Shown piece after piece: positions 21,141-31,536 of a stretch of 64,000 nt of DNA. Made by a program: the position numbers and the translations under genes. The number at the start of each line of letters is the position of its first letter. The first letter of the stretch is position 1. The DNA is from Macrolepiota albuminosa (taxonomy: Eukaryota; Basidiomycota; Agaricomycetes; Agaricales; Agaricaceae). Under the pieces are notes generated by a model. The model was not told where the DNA came from, searched no databases, and was given only the letters and a program-made list of their open reading frames with translations. Location: positions 1,736,001 through 1,800,000 of the forward strand of contig JAMWFC010000032.1 of NCBI GenBank assembly GCA_027475525.1. The letters run 5' to 3'.

Positions 21141-21294
21141 TAGGTACTAGATGTAATAAATTACAATAATAAACAAGGCATTTAACAACATGAAACAAAT
21201 TACATATTCAAAAAAAATAGGTACTAGATGTAATAAATTACAATAATAAACAAGGCATTTAACAACATGAAACAAATTACATATTCAAAAAAAA
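21141..21294 (+). repeat. Perfect 77-bp tandem duplication
   Basis: The unit starting taggtactagatgtaataa occurs at 21141 and 21218, period exactly 77; only the length of a terminal A run differs. Confidence 0.95.
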
Positions 21295-21494
21295 ACATAC
21301 ACACTTATTCAAAAAACATAAATATGAAAAAAAAAACAGAATCTCTCAACTTGGTAAAAGAAAAAAACAATAATGCACTCAATACAGAAAAAAAAACAAC
21401 TTAAAATATAGATATATAGAAAATAAAAGTATAATCCTTTAACATAAAAAATTTGATTAATTACTCAGCAGAGATAGCAGAAAAGAGGAGCAAC

Positions 21495-21675
21495 ATAATA
21501 GCTGGTAAAGATAGCCAAAAGGAAGCAAATTTCAAGGACATGGTGGTAATAGCTGGTAAAGATAGCTGAAAGGGAGCAAATATCGAGGACATGGTAGTAA
21601 TAGCCGGTAGTAATAGCCAGTAAAGATAGCTGAAAGGGAGCAAATATCAAGGACATAGCCGGTAGAGGAAGAGAC
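21495..21675 (+). repeat. Imperfect tandem repeat array
   Basis: Three units containing agctggtaaagatagc followed by gagcaaat and aaggacat at spacings of about 51 and 64 bp, with internal variation. The apparent frames across it are repeat-derived. Confidence 0.75.
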
Positions 21676-21802
21676 ACGGCAATGGCCGAGATTACATGAG
21701 GGGCACAAATTTCGAGGACAAAATGTGTGCCAAAGCAGGTAGTAAAACCTCAGTCTACTAAAGTAGACCTCAGGACACAATACCAGTTGGTATGAAGCGT
21801 TA

Positions 21803-22733
21803 TTGCCTAAGGTACAACAACCACATCGCTTTTTTGTACATATGAGGCATTTCAAGACTCTTGTAATAGACTCTGCTGAAAACTATTGTTTTGTTATTGG
21901 AAAAGAGGATAACAGTTCGAGAAAACAAAAGTGGATTACCATGACAAGAGGACAACACTTTTTGTCTTGCGCTGTTCCAGCAATGCCACACTATGCAAAC
22001 ATTTAAGAGGAAGCCAGATGAGAGTAAGAAAAATCAATCATCCATCCACTACATCCATTTCGCTTCTCAGCACCTCCAAGAAAAGCTCTATAGTTTACGT
22101 GCCGATATGTCTGTCTTCAATCGATATGCAAAGATGCCGATTAATATCATCTGCAAAGGGGACGCGTTCCAGAGGGTCAGTCTTTATAAAACATTTCCTG
22201 TCAATCTTGGGTGATGATCACTTCGCTAATACAAGCGCCTTTGTTCAGAAGCTCCTCAAGGACGATGTATTGTGAAGGCTTATGCCTTGTCAAGCCTTTT
22301 ACGGAAGTTGTTCAATGGCATTAACAGTGAATATGCACAAGCCATTGACAAAAAAACAACTACAACAGGTCCATGGCAACTCAAAATCCAAGTTTGGTGG
22401 AGCATTCTGCATGTCTATCAACTTAGAGAGAGCTCCAGTTGCAGAAGGAGGTACATACCGCTGAGTCATCGGCTTATATACTGGCAACGAACCTCTGAAG
22501 AATTGCTTGATCGTGAAGGCCAAATTTGGAAACTCATTAACAGTAGAGCCAGTACATGATAAAATTACTGGGTTTATGTTCCAAACAGCTCTCCTGCTGA
22601 TGTTGAAGGTATGACTTGTCTCCTAGCACAGGCCTTTCCTAAATGTTTTAAACAGAAAATCGAATTCAAGGGTGTAGATGACATTGAAGTGAATGAATTG
22701 CCAGAAGATCCTGAGGCCGCAAAAGAAAAGTGA
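21803..22733 (+). pseudogene. Unidentified multi-segment protein remnant, right-arm copy
   Basis: Same trace as 8032-8962, on the plus strand: FFVHMRHFKTLVIDSAENY, then LRADMSVFNRYAKMPINII, FGGAFCMSINLERAPVAEGG and, in a last segment at about 22560-22733, WVYVPNSSPADVEGMTCLL with an acidic C-terminus and TGA. Three frames are used. It might be an intron-containing gene or a decayed one. Not recognised. Confidence 0.4.
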
Positions 22734-23157
22734 ATCACCTGCAAGTGCAAAGCCATGTATCTAGTATTAGTTAAAATCTGGACATTGATTTCAACTGAAA
22801 GCACAGAAAAAGAGATGGAGAGTGGCACCTTCCCTTCACAGGATCTTCATCACCGGTTGAATTCCTAATCCAATCATGAACAGTGACGTTTTGTAGACTT
22901 AAACAGTGAGATGATTCATGTTGTGTCAAACAAGACCAACTTGTCCCCAATTGGTCTCCTCGCATTCATCAGACTCTTGTACCGCGTTTAGACTACCAAT
23001 CTGGTTATAGAATAATTGTTGTAAAAGATCTGGTGCATCAGTGGGAAGTCAGACAACTAGTACGTCTTTCACTTTCAAAGCATTGTCGAGTTGGTTGTTG
23101 GAACTAGTTATCTATTTTCAGGAGTGGAAGTTATGTAACGAAGATGGCCTTACCCAT

Positions 23158-23409
23158 TCACCTGGACGTCCAGCATAATGGTTTCCTCTTGCTGAAACAA
23201 TTGACCCTGCGGCAGAGGGGTACAATTTCTCCGAATATATTTGTCATGAATTCAGCCCCTTCGACGTCCTTGTACATATAGATACCTGACCATTGTTCTG
23301 TTGCCTGTTGGAAATCCGTATTATACTTGGCTGTTGCAAGAGCATCGGTGGCCATTCCAACCATTTCTGTAGCAAGAATATTGTACAAAACTGGATTCAA
23401 CCCGTTCAA
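23158..23409 (-). pseudogene. Unidentified protein fragment, right-arm copy
   Basis: 83 residues identical to the left-arm segment 7356-7607 (LNGLNPVLYNILATEMVGM). Its conservation only reflects the inverted duplication, so it adds no independent support for function. Confidence 0.35.
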
Positions 23410-23759
23410 GTGCGAGATTGGTGGAGATCAACATTGGTAAGAATGGATGGTTGCCATCAAAGCATTAAAGTGTAATTGGACATATTAGCTTAAATATATT
23501 ATTGACATTGTGTTAGAATCTAACCAGTCTTTTTGCTGTGATAACCTAGATAATAACACGTATGTTAATTCTAGGTATTGTAGTTAGTATAAGATATGTA
23601 TTCATATGGTTATATAAGATGTACCCTCGGTGCGTGTCAACAAACTGAGGGTAGTATGTATCTATGACGGGTTAATATACCTATGCTGGACAAAGCAGAA
23701 TGTGGCAGCACAAAGTGGTTGGTGGCCATGAGTGGCCCTGGCATTGTATCTGTAGTATT

Positions 23760-24557
23760 TGTCACAACTTGCTTGTATGGGCCATTGCTAGCACAGCGTG
23801 ACCGAGATCTACCTCGTCACTAATCCATTAATTTTTGTTAATTTTATTTATATGTATATTATTTATTATTTATTTATTATTTTGTTTTGTTGTTATTTTT
23901 AATATTTCTGATTTTAAATATGATGTAGATACATGTATGTCAATAAATGAATACAATGCATTGTTACTGTGATAAAATATGACAATACAATGCATTGATA
24001 CTACAATAAAAAATTAACTGTGAAAATTATAAGGCCCAGTAAGTGTTAAAATGGAACTGACTTACATACAAGATACAGACAGAATATATATGTTCTGCTC
24101 ATGTTAGTTCTGTAATGTGCCTGCACTAATAAAATTAGATGATGAAATACCAGAAGATGGCATACTTATGATTTTTCTTGATGCAGTGTTGAAAATATGA
24201 TGAGAAGTTATATGAATCAGAACAATATGCATTACTGTAATACACTCAGCCATCCAGCTGTATGATGCACTGAAATATAAATAAGTAAATGCTTTGTCTT
24301 CCTGATCACCTCCTCATTGCCTCTCCACCTCATCTAGCTCTGTCTCCTCCTCTGCCATATTTCAGACTTAGCCTGGGATCCTGCTCCATCACACCTTCAA
24401 ATCCTGGCACTCTGTGTACTTCCTGGAGCACTTTTGCATCTTACTTAAAACTCTGAAGCTCACCCTGCTGTTGCCTGAAGATACTCTGTAGACTTTGAGT
24501 CCATCTAGTAAGGACCTGCTTGCTATTGGAAGCCCCCATCATCAGCAAAACCTGACA
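23760..24557 (+). repeat. 5' LTR of Ty3 element C
   Basis: Begins TGTCACAACTTGC and ends AACCTGACA, followed immediately by the PBS taatatcaagact. The last 60 bp align with the A-family LTR end (ggaagcccccatcatcagc against ggaaagcccccgactcagc). The 5' limit rests on the TGTCAC start; an alternative upstream start near 23510 (TGTTAGAATC) cannot be excluded. Unlike A2 and F, I saw no exact agtcttgatatta in this LTR. Confidence 0.5.
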
Positions 24558-24589
24558 TAATATCAAGACTCCCCCTTACCCTGTTCTCA

Positions 24590-27167
24590 ATGCCTATATA
24601 CACCTCCGTCTACTATCCCATGGACTACCAGACCGATGCCTACGGTCACTCAATACCAGAACAATACAATTACAGCATCTCTAAACCCTATACCCACTCC
24701 TGATTCCCAAGATCTACCCAGCACCCCACTTCTGGGCCCCTGATCCAAGTGGAGTCTACAGCCCCTCTGCCAGCCAGCTCCTGCACCCTCCAGACTGGCA
24801 GATGTATGCCAATCCTCCTGTCACTTCCAGCTCTTACAGAATGGTCCTTGGAGGACTATCTGAGACTCCATGGAAGGCCACCCTGCCTCCTGCCAGTAGA
24901 GGGCCATTTGTACCTTGGCCTCAGCCTGCCCAATTCCAACAGCCCCTATCAACCACCAAAACCTTTGAACCTTCCTACCAGAACTGACCTTGCCTCATGG
25001 CAGCCCCACTAACCTGACTGCCATCCTTTCTCCTGGAACAATGAATGGAGGACTACAACTGGCAACAGGATGAGGTGCTGAATGCACTCCATACCTCTCC
25101 TGCAGAATTTGCCTGATGCAGGCATGCTCTCCTGGTCACTCTTGGCAACTACGACCTCCAGGGCACTCCAGAAGAATGGGCCAACCACCTCCTCCATTTC
25201 TACAATCAGTTTCAGAAGGGAACACTCTCTGACAACACCAAAAGGACTCTACAGGTAAACCCAGCACTCTTGAATGAGTTACAGGCCCTTGTTGACAAAG
25301 TCCACACCAGCCCCAACTCCTGCTGCTTCGAGGACCTCTTGGTCCTAGCCCATTCCTTCCATGTTCAGAGGTATAAGCCCTGGGCTGGTACCTGAGGAAA
25401 CTCCCTGCCCCCAAACCAACGACGACAAGAAGAGCTCAATGCTGCCTCCATCACCCTACAATCCTTGAACCTGACTGAAGGTCTCTTTGAGCAACCTGCT
25501 GCCCACATCATTGGGCTCTCAGCCTGTCTCCAGGCCTACTCAGTGCCCAGCATCTTCAACACCTGGATGCAGGCAGCAGAAGGTAACCCTCCACTCCAGG
25601 AAACAACCCCACTCCCAAGAACAACAAATTGATGAGCCCCAAAACCACAGACCTCCCCCCAGCAACCCAGGAAACCCACCACCTGTGCCTGCTCCTGAGT
25701 TCTTCTACAACTGCCTCCTACATGGACCTGCGACCCCCTCACTGACCACCGCATGGTCCACCCCTGCCTCAATTCTCCTTTGAGCCAGCCCCACCCCAGG
25801 CCTTCTCTGACCCCCCTATGACCAGTGCCCCCAATGCCCTGCTGAGCAGGTCCTCCTCAGGGTCCCCTTCACCCAGGCTGACCCTCTCACACCCCTGACC
25901 TCAGGCCCAGCAGTCTCCTGCCACCTCCATGTGAAGAACACCTCAATCTCCAGTGGGCTTCCAGACCACTGTCCAGAGGCTATGGATGACTTCCTAGAGG
26001 AGGCCCACCTGATGGAGGCCCTTTGGAGGATGTGGCACCGCTGCAGATGCCTTCCTGCCTTAACAGAGAGGGGGAAATTACTACTACTATTACTACAATG
26101 CCACCTCCTCTCCATGCAACCCAAACCTGCAGGACAACACCAGAGACGCCCTTGCCAGAAAAGGTAGGCTAGATATCCAGAAGCCTGAGCCCTTCTACAG
26201 ATGCAACTCCTGAAGAGGGCAGACCTTTCTGATGCAATGTCTCAACACGTTCCAAGCCAAACTCATCATGTTTCAGCTCAAAGGCTCTTGTGTCATGTTT
26301 ACTGCATCATACTTGTGGAGACTGGCCTTTGACCACTACATGGCTTTCCTCTAGTTCAACTCCAACAACCCTGTGCTGTCCCGGTGAGCAGCCTTCATAC
26401 AGAAGTTCTCCAGCCAGTTCAGCATCTTTGACACTGCTGCAGAGGCTAAGAAAAACCTCTTCAATCTTCAGATGAGGTCCAAAGAATGCTTCACCACCTT
26501 CATTGTTCAGTTTGAAAAGGAGGCTTACAAGACAGGCTGGAACTATAACACCCTCCAGTTTGCCCTCTGATGTGCGCTCCCTCAATAGATCAAGAATGTC
26601 CTCCACCTTGCCCCCAAGCAAGCAACATACAACAGTTATAAGATCCTGGTGGCTCAATGGTAGCTCAAATCAATCAAAGGTACTGGGAAGACCGTAATGA
26701 GAACTCCAATTCTCAGACCCTCCTGGAAGACTAATGCCCCCAGAGCCTCAAACCAAGCACTCCTGGACCCCACCTTGCATTCCATCCTGGGACAAGGACC
26801 CTCAGAACCACCCCATGCTCCAGCACCACAACTGCTAGCCGCTCTCAATGCTGCCAATGTTAACAACATCCCTGACCCCCTTCCCAGAGACTCCAACAAC
26901 CCTGATACTATGACCGACAATCACCCTGAAGACAATGAGGAAGAGGCCCTCTGTGCAAGCTGAGTCAGAAACTCCAACTAGCCCTGGATCAATGTTCCCA
27001 AGGAAGTTCAAGAACAATGATGCTGGAAGGGCACCTGCCTCCTCTGTGAGGGATTTGGGCACTTCATTGGCAGCTGTCCAAAACAGCAGACCATGGGTCA
27101 GGCTATCTGGACCATTGATAGAAAAAAATGCAACTTCCAATTTACAGAAAATGATCTGATAATTTAG
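24590..27167 (+). pseudogene. Element C gag: N-terminal region, capsid, CCHC knuckle
   Basis: ATG 24590 begins MPIYTSVYYPMDYQTDAYG, matching the MATYTHTYYPTG start of the A family. Many frameshifts follow. The capsid is recognisable at about 26260-26690 (LAFDHYMAFL, FEKEAYKTGWNYNTL, LHLAPKQATYNSYK). The knuckle CLLCEGFGHFIGSC lies at about 27035-27080 and fits CX2CX4HX4C. Gag ends at TAG 27165-27167, the same relative site as in A1, A2 and F. Confidence 0.8.
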
Positions 27168-28131
27168 AAACAGAAGACATTCTGAATCACAAATCAGACC
27201 ATGACGTCTTCTCTGCCCCAGTCTCCCATCTCTATGCCACAGCTCAACATTCTTCAGACACTCTCTGGTCTCACCTCCCCTTGCACTTTCTCCAATCCCT
27301 TCTTCTTTGGACCACCCTCACCTCCTCCTCAGAGCCTGTCAACACTTTTGTAGACAGTGGTGCCACCAACAATTTCATTGACAAAGCTTGGGTGGCTCTC
27401 ACCCCACAACCCCCTCAAAGGCTCCCCCTTCCCATCCACCTCCGATTCTTTGATGGCAGCATCTTCTCAGCTTGTGACATTACTCACTTTGTGCAGATGC
27501 CCATAACCTTTGCCTCTGGCCATTGCCAGACTCTCCAGCTCCTGGTCACTAAGCTCTATCCTGCTGCCCTTCTTGTTCTTGGACTCTCATAGCTATTCAC
27601 TACAAACCCCTGGATCAATTGGAAGGCCCTTACCCTCACCCTTGATTGTGGCACAGCCCAGAAACCTATTTTCTTTAAGTCTCCACCCTCCATGATGAGT
27701 CTGGAAGGTTCCCAGCACCCCCAGGAGAAACTCTTCAGCCTCCAATCTCAGTCTACCCAGTCCTTTGTGATCTACATATGCCTCAGTGCTACCTTCAAGC
27801 CCCCCCTGCCCTCATCAACAGCAGGGCCACCAAAATGTTCATTAGCGACTGCCTCAACCTCTTCCACACTGAGCTCAGCAAACTCCTCAAACTCTGGTTG
27901 TTTGATGGGAACGACACAATTTCTGGGCCCATCACAAAGGGCCACACAACTACTATGACCCTCAACAATGGCCTGATGTTCCTGACCAACTTACTGATCA
28001 CGCAACTCTCTAAAATGGTCCGACTTGCTGCCACTATCCACCTCTATTCCCAAGCCCCAAACAACCCTGGATATCCTGTATGTACCTTCCTGAAAGGACC
28101 CATCAAGTTTCCCCCAAATATCCCCTGGAAC
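27168..28131 (+). pseudogene. Element C tandem retropepsin-like segments
   Basis: The first segment at about 27330-27590 reads VNTFVDSGATNNFIDKAW and keeps the DSGA motif; it ends in LLVTKLYPAALLVLGL. The second, at about 27800-28030, reads ALINSRATKMFISDCL, where DSGA is lost (NSRA). The spacing between the two motifs (about 470 bp) equals that in A1 and A2. It then ends in the linker at element B. Confidence 0.75.
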
Positions 28132-28442
28132 CCAAGCTGTCAGTCATAGAAAATGCCATCATTCCAACTTGTAAGCACTGCCACCAGCTAGTGATACCAT
28201 GTGCTGCCTGAGTGATGACATCTGTCAATGCTTGCCAACAGCGTAATGCCTGCTGTTACTTGTTATTTCAGCTGCCGTTGGCGCTATCACTGATCGGGTA
28301 TGTTGCTTGCCATACGTGGCTGTTGGGAATGGCTTAAAATGGATAAATCGTGGGCTCCAAGGTCAGAATGAGTGCAGCAAGGTTTCCAGAGCTGATGCTG
28401 AGCCTGCTGTTGATGTGCTTAGCCTATGTGGGGTCCTATCAT
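28132..28442 (-). repeat. Element B 3' LTR, truncated
   Basis: 311 bp that align with the end of 52075-53023, from ccaagctgtcagtcat to ggggtcctatca. The outer two thirds of the LTR are missing, together with some of element C, so a deletion crossed this junction. The next internal bases give TTGAGGGGAGA on the minus strand, a good polypurine tract, which confirms the element's end and orientation. Confidence 0.85.
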
Positions 28443-28592
28443 CTCCCCTCAACTGAAAAATTGACTGTCCCCAGTCACCAAAATTAGCTATCATTATCGT
28501 TTTGGGACTAGTGGCCCATGCATTTCCTAAATTCCATATATAGTTATGGCATGTAAATTGGGACTATACCATATTTTTCTGAAAAACTCCTG

Positions 28593-30783
28593 GTGCTCAG
28601 ATCAAAAACATGTCCTTCCAAATTCCAACTCTGCCCCCAGTGCCATCTTATGAGGCTCAGGAAGCCGCCTCTTCCTATATTGTTAAGGCAATTCCTTCAG
28701 CAAGTCAAAAACGTGGGTGCAGAGGCACCTTCCAACCTCATTGTTGCTGTGATGTGCTTATACAAGCGCTGGTTAGAGGTGAGAGTGCTTGGTGTTGGCT
28801 GGGAGAGGGAGATTGAGGTGTATGAGTGGTGCCATGCTTGCTATGTTGATCACCTTGGCATGGAGTGGCTAGCACCCTTCTCTCGCTTTGTGGGTCCTTC
28901 ACTGTGCTTACAGAGCCACAACTAACCAGGTTTCAAGGCTCCTCCTGCCATCTCCACCATTGAGGATGAGCTTGAGGATATTTTTTCTGGCACCTTGCTC
29001 CTGATGGTAAGTGCACCTGCTGCTGAGTAAGTATTTCTGACTTTGGCTTATTTAACTTAGCTGTGGTCTGATCTTTCTCCCCATAGCAAGCAAGAGATAT
29101 TGGCACCCCTTGCCAACCTTCAGGTAGATGCAGAAATGGCAGCAATTCATGAGGAGGTGCTGGCAGAGGCCTCTTGTGATGCCAAGAAGAAGACCAAAGT
29201 TTGGGAAAAGTGCAAAGCGGCAGAGGAGGAGATGATTGTCAGCAAGGGGAAGGCACCTGCATCCAGGATGCAGAGCATAATTGCAGAAGGATTGATTAAG
29301 AATTCCCATGCCAGTAGTGCCCAGAGCCCAGCACTGCCAGCAAGCATGTTGGACTCGCCAAGGAAGCAGGCTACTGCTTTCAAGAAAAAGGTAAGTTTTA
29401 GTCTCTTTTTGCCATGCTGCTTGTTGCTAACCACTTCCTAAGTCTTGTAAGGGAAAAACCCCCCAGTACATGGTAAGTGAACTTGAACTTCTTTACTTAT
29501 TCTCTACTGACTCTTGTTGCTAGGCAGCGACACAGGTTACCTTTACTGATGGTGAATTGAAAAGTTTGTTGGTGCCATGCAAGAAGGATGCTGTTTTGGA
29601 TGGGGAAATAGATGCCGATATTGTCTTGCCAGAAATGAAAAACAAGAAGATGGTTAGTTTGGCAAAGTGGCAGGAATTTAGGATTCTCAGGGGGTGGTAA
29701 GCGTCTTACCCATTCTTAGCAAATAGCATTAGCAAGGGCTCCCTGGCGCTGCCAATGTGCCAGGGTGATGCAAATGCAACTGTCAGTAAGCGTGGCGCCA
29801 GTGAACGCCAGGGGACTGAGGTTCCATTAAAATGGCAAGCTCCTTCTCTCAGCAAGGGCAAAGGCAAGGCCAAGTGAGCCCAGGTGGAGTCTCCTCCTCC
29901 CACCCCAGAAGACCTCAAAATGGAGGAGTTGGGGCAGGTGCTTGCCACAAGTTGCCTGCCATCCCAAGACAATGAAGCCAGCCCTAGCTGCTTGTTGTCC
30001 CCCATTCATCTGCAGGGGGCCTCCTTGCTGTCTGTTGATGACAAAGATAATGTGGTAAGGGCTCCTTTAACAACAATAAAGAAGGAGGATGAGAATGCGC
30101 CACCGGCAGTGGAAAACAAAGAAGCAGAGGAAGCAGTAGTGGCAAGGGATGATGAAGATGTGGAGGAAGAAGATCCAGAGGTGCGGGAAGGAGTCAATGA
30201 ACAAGAGGACAAGAGGGTCAGCAATGCACAGGACATGGTAGCAGAGACCCCAGCAAGGGCAGAGGAGGAAGAGGAAATGCTAAGAGAGGAGCCAGTGTGG
30301 CAGATGCTGCCACACTTTGATTCTACCGCCCCATGGCAGGCAGTGTCTGATGAAGAGGATGTTGCTGGGCTTGAGCCCCAGCAACCAATTATTGCCAGAA
30401 TGAACCCATCCTAGACTCCTCAACCCATACCTTGTGTCAATGGCGACGCCTTTCAGTGGCTGGGCCAAAACATAGTTTACCTAGTGGTGGCCTTGCATCC
30501 TCAGGAGATGCTGGAACATTTTGCTGGGTGGGCAGTATGGATGGAGAAAGCGCTAGGTCAGGAGTGGGAATGAGTTCAAGAGCAACTAATGGTGTTTAGA
30601 CTCCAGTATGACAACTTGGCGCGTAGTCTTGCTGTCCTGCAAGACTACCAGGCAGACTGTCAGGATGCTCTTGACTGGCAGTTGGCCAATAATATCCAGC
30701 CTGGTGACTTGCTGCCACTACGTGATGCCTTCTTGCCACTCTTGGATGGTGATTCCCTGCCAATGGATTCTGAAGATTTTTAG
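28593..30783 (+). pseudogene. Opposite-strand, intron-containing gene between pol and 3' LTR of element B
   Basis: Read on the plus strand, against the element. It starts near ATG 28610 (MSFQIPTLPPVPSYEAQEAA), with a frame break near 28710. Later exon-like pieces are MAAIHEEVLAEASCDAKKKT, then AATQVTFTDGELKSLLVPCK, an acidic Glu-rich region (29884-30414), and a helical end with ALHPQEMLEHFAGWAVWMEK and LARSLAVLQDYQADCQDAL to TAG 30783. Introns with good borders: about 29008-29086 (gtaagt...catag), 29391-29441 (gtaagt...ctaag), a short one ending gttgctag at about 29523, and gtaagc...cttag near 29698-29720. At least one in-frame TGA (near 30570) suggests decay. Function unknown; a similar gene lies in A2 at 45302-46848. 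Confidence 0.55.
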
Positions 30784-31035
30784 ATGGACTATAGGGTAGA
30801 TTAGCCGTCTTTGTTCATATTTTGTACACTTGCTGCACTATCTCCTTTCTTTATAAATTTTCTTGCTGCTGCTCTAACAAGGAAAATGGGAAGATTAGCA
30901 ACTTATAAGAGATTATTAACAACTGGTTAAAGTATAACTCAAAGATAAGGATAGAAACATTAGCTATTTAAGTGAGGCAGTAATGGAGGTAATAACTTGG
31001 GGACTTGGCAAGATTTTAAAGAGAAAGGGAAACAC

Positions 31036-31536
31036 TCAGTAGATCATCATAGCAAAAAACCCTTGGTAAGAGTTGTGCAAGGTGCTAAGCATGTCTAAAA
31101 GCTCTGTTTCTTCAAGCTCCTGGAGCTTGGTGGTATCAATATCTAGCACTTTGAATGGCAAGTCAAGGTGTTCCCTGGCAAGGTACAGCAGTAAGCAGAA
31201 AGCGGCAACAGGTCTATGGAGCACTGATTTATCTAATTCACAAAGGACATAAGCGCCTCCACAATTGCAAGAGATAACTACCAATGGCCCTAGATAATGT
31301 GGGCGCATCTTCTTGTTATAGGATGTTTCTATCTTTGAGTTGTGCATAAGTACTAGCGTACTCCTCAGAAAGTTGTAGTCCTTGATGGTAGCGCTATGAT
31401 CAGTTTCAAACCTAAGTGTGGCTAGGTGATGGGCAGCAAAGTCATGAAGTCAATCCAAGTCCTCTCATCATTGCTGGAGGTCGATAGCACATCTGGCAAT
31501 AAGGTCGGTAGTCACCAAGATACTGTTGGGTGCCAG
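31036..31536 (-). pseudogene. Element B integrase C-terminal part
   Basis: The segment 31536-31468 reads LAPNSILVTTDLIARCAIDL, the end of the Ty3 integrase core region. 31347-31036 reads YNKKMRPHYLGPLVVISCNC, the usual C-terminal GPY-like module (here LGP). It continues the integrase of 33541-34353 once the solo LTR between them is removed. Confidence 0.8.

Larger units (their letters stand above)
20321..21773. other. AT-rich, gene-free DNA with short tandem repeats
   Basis: No coding frame of conviction. The stretch is very A/T-rich with many A runs. It holds three local repeats annotated separately: a 30-bp-type array near 20827, a 77-bp duplication at 21141, and an array of agctggtaaagatagc-like units at 21495-21675. 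It directly continues the host sequence interrupted by the copia element. Confidence 0.7.
21774..24604. repeat. Right arm of the 2,831-bp inverted duplication
   Basis: Reverse complement of 6161-8991 (coordinates pair as x and 30765-x). It runs without break into Ty3 element C, whose LTR (23760-24557), PBS and first codons form its outer end. That makes this arm the likely original and the left arm the copy, since the flank, LTR and coding start are in their natural order here. Confidence 0.92.
24558..28131 (+). mobile_element. Ty3 chromovirus-related element C, 5' part
   Basis: PBS (24558-24570), gag, CCHC knuckle and two retropepsin-like segments in order, related to the A family but clearly diverged and depleted in CpG. 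It stops at about 28131 within the protease-RT linker (PPNIPWN), where element B begins. The linker resumes at 53514 after B and a solo LTR. About 90 bp of C around the junction appear to be missing compared with A2. Confidence 0.85.
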
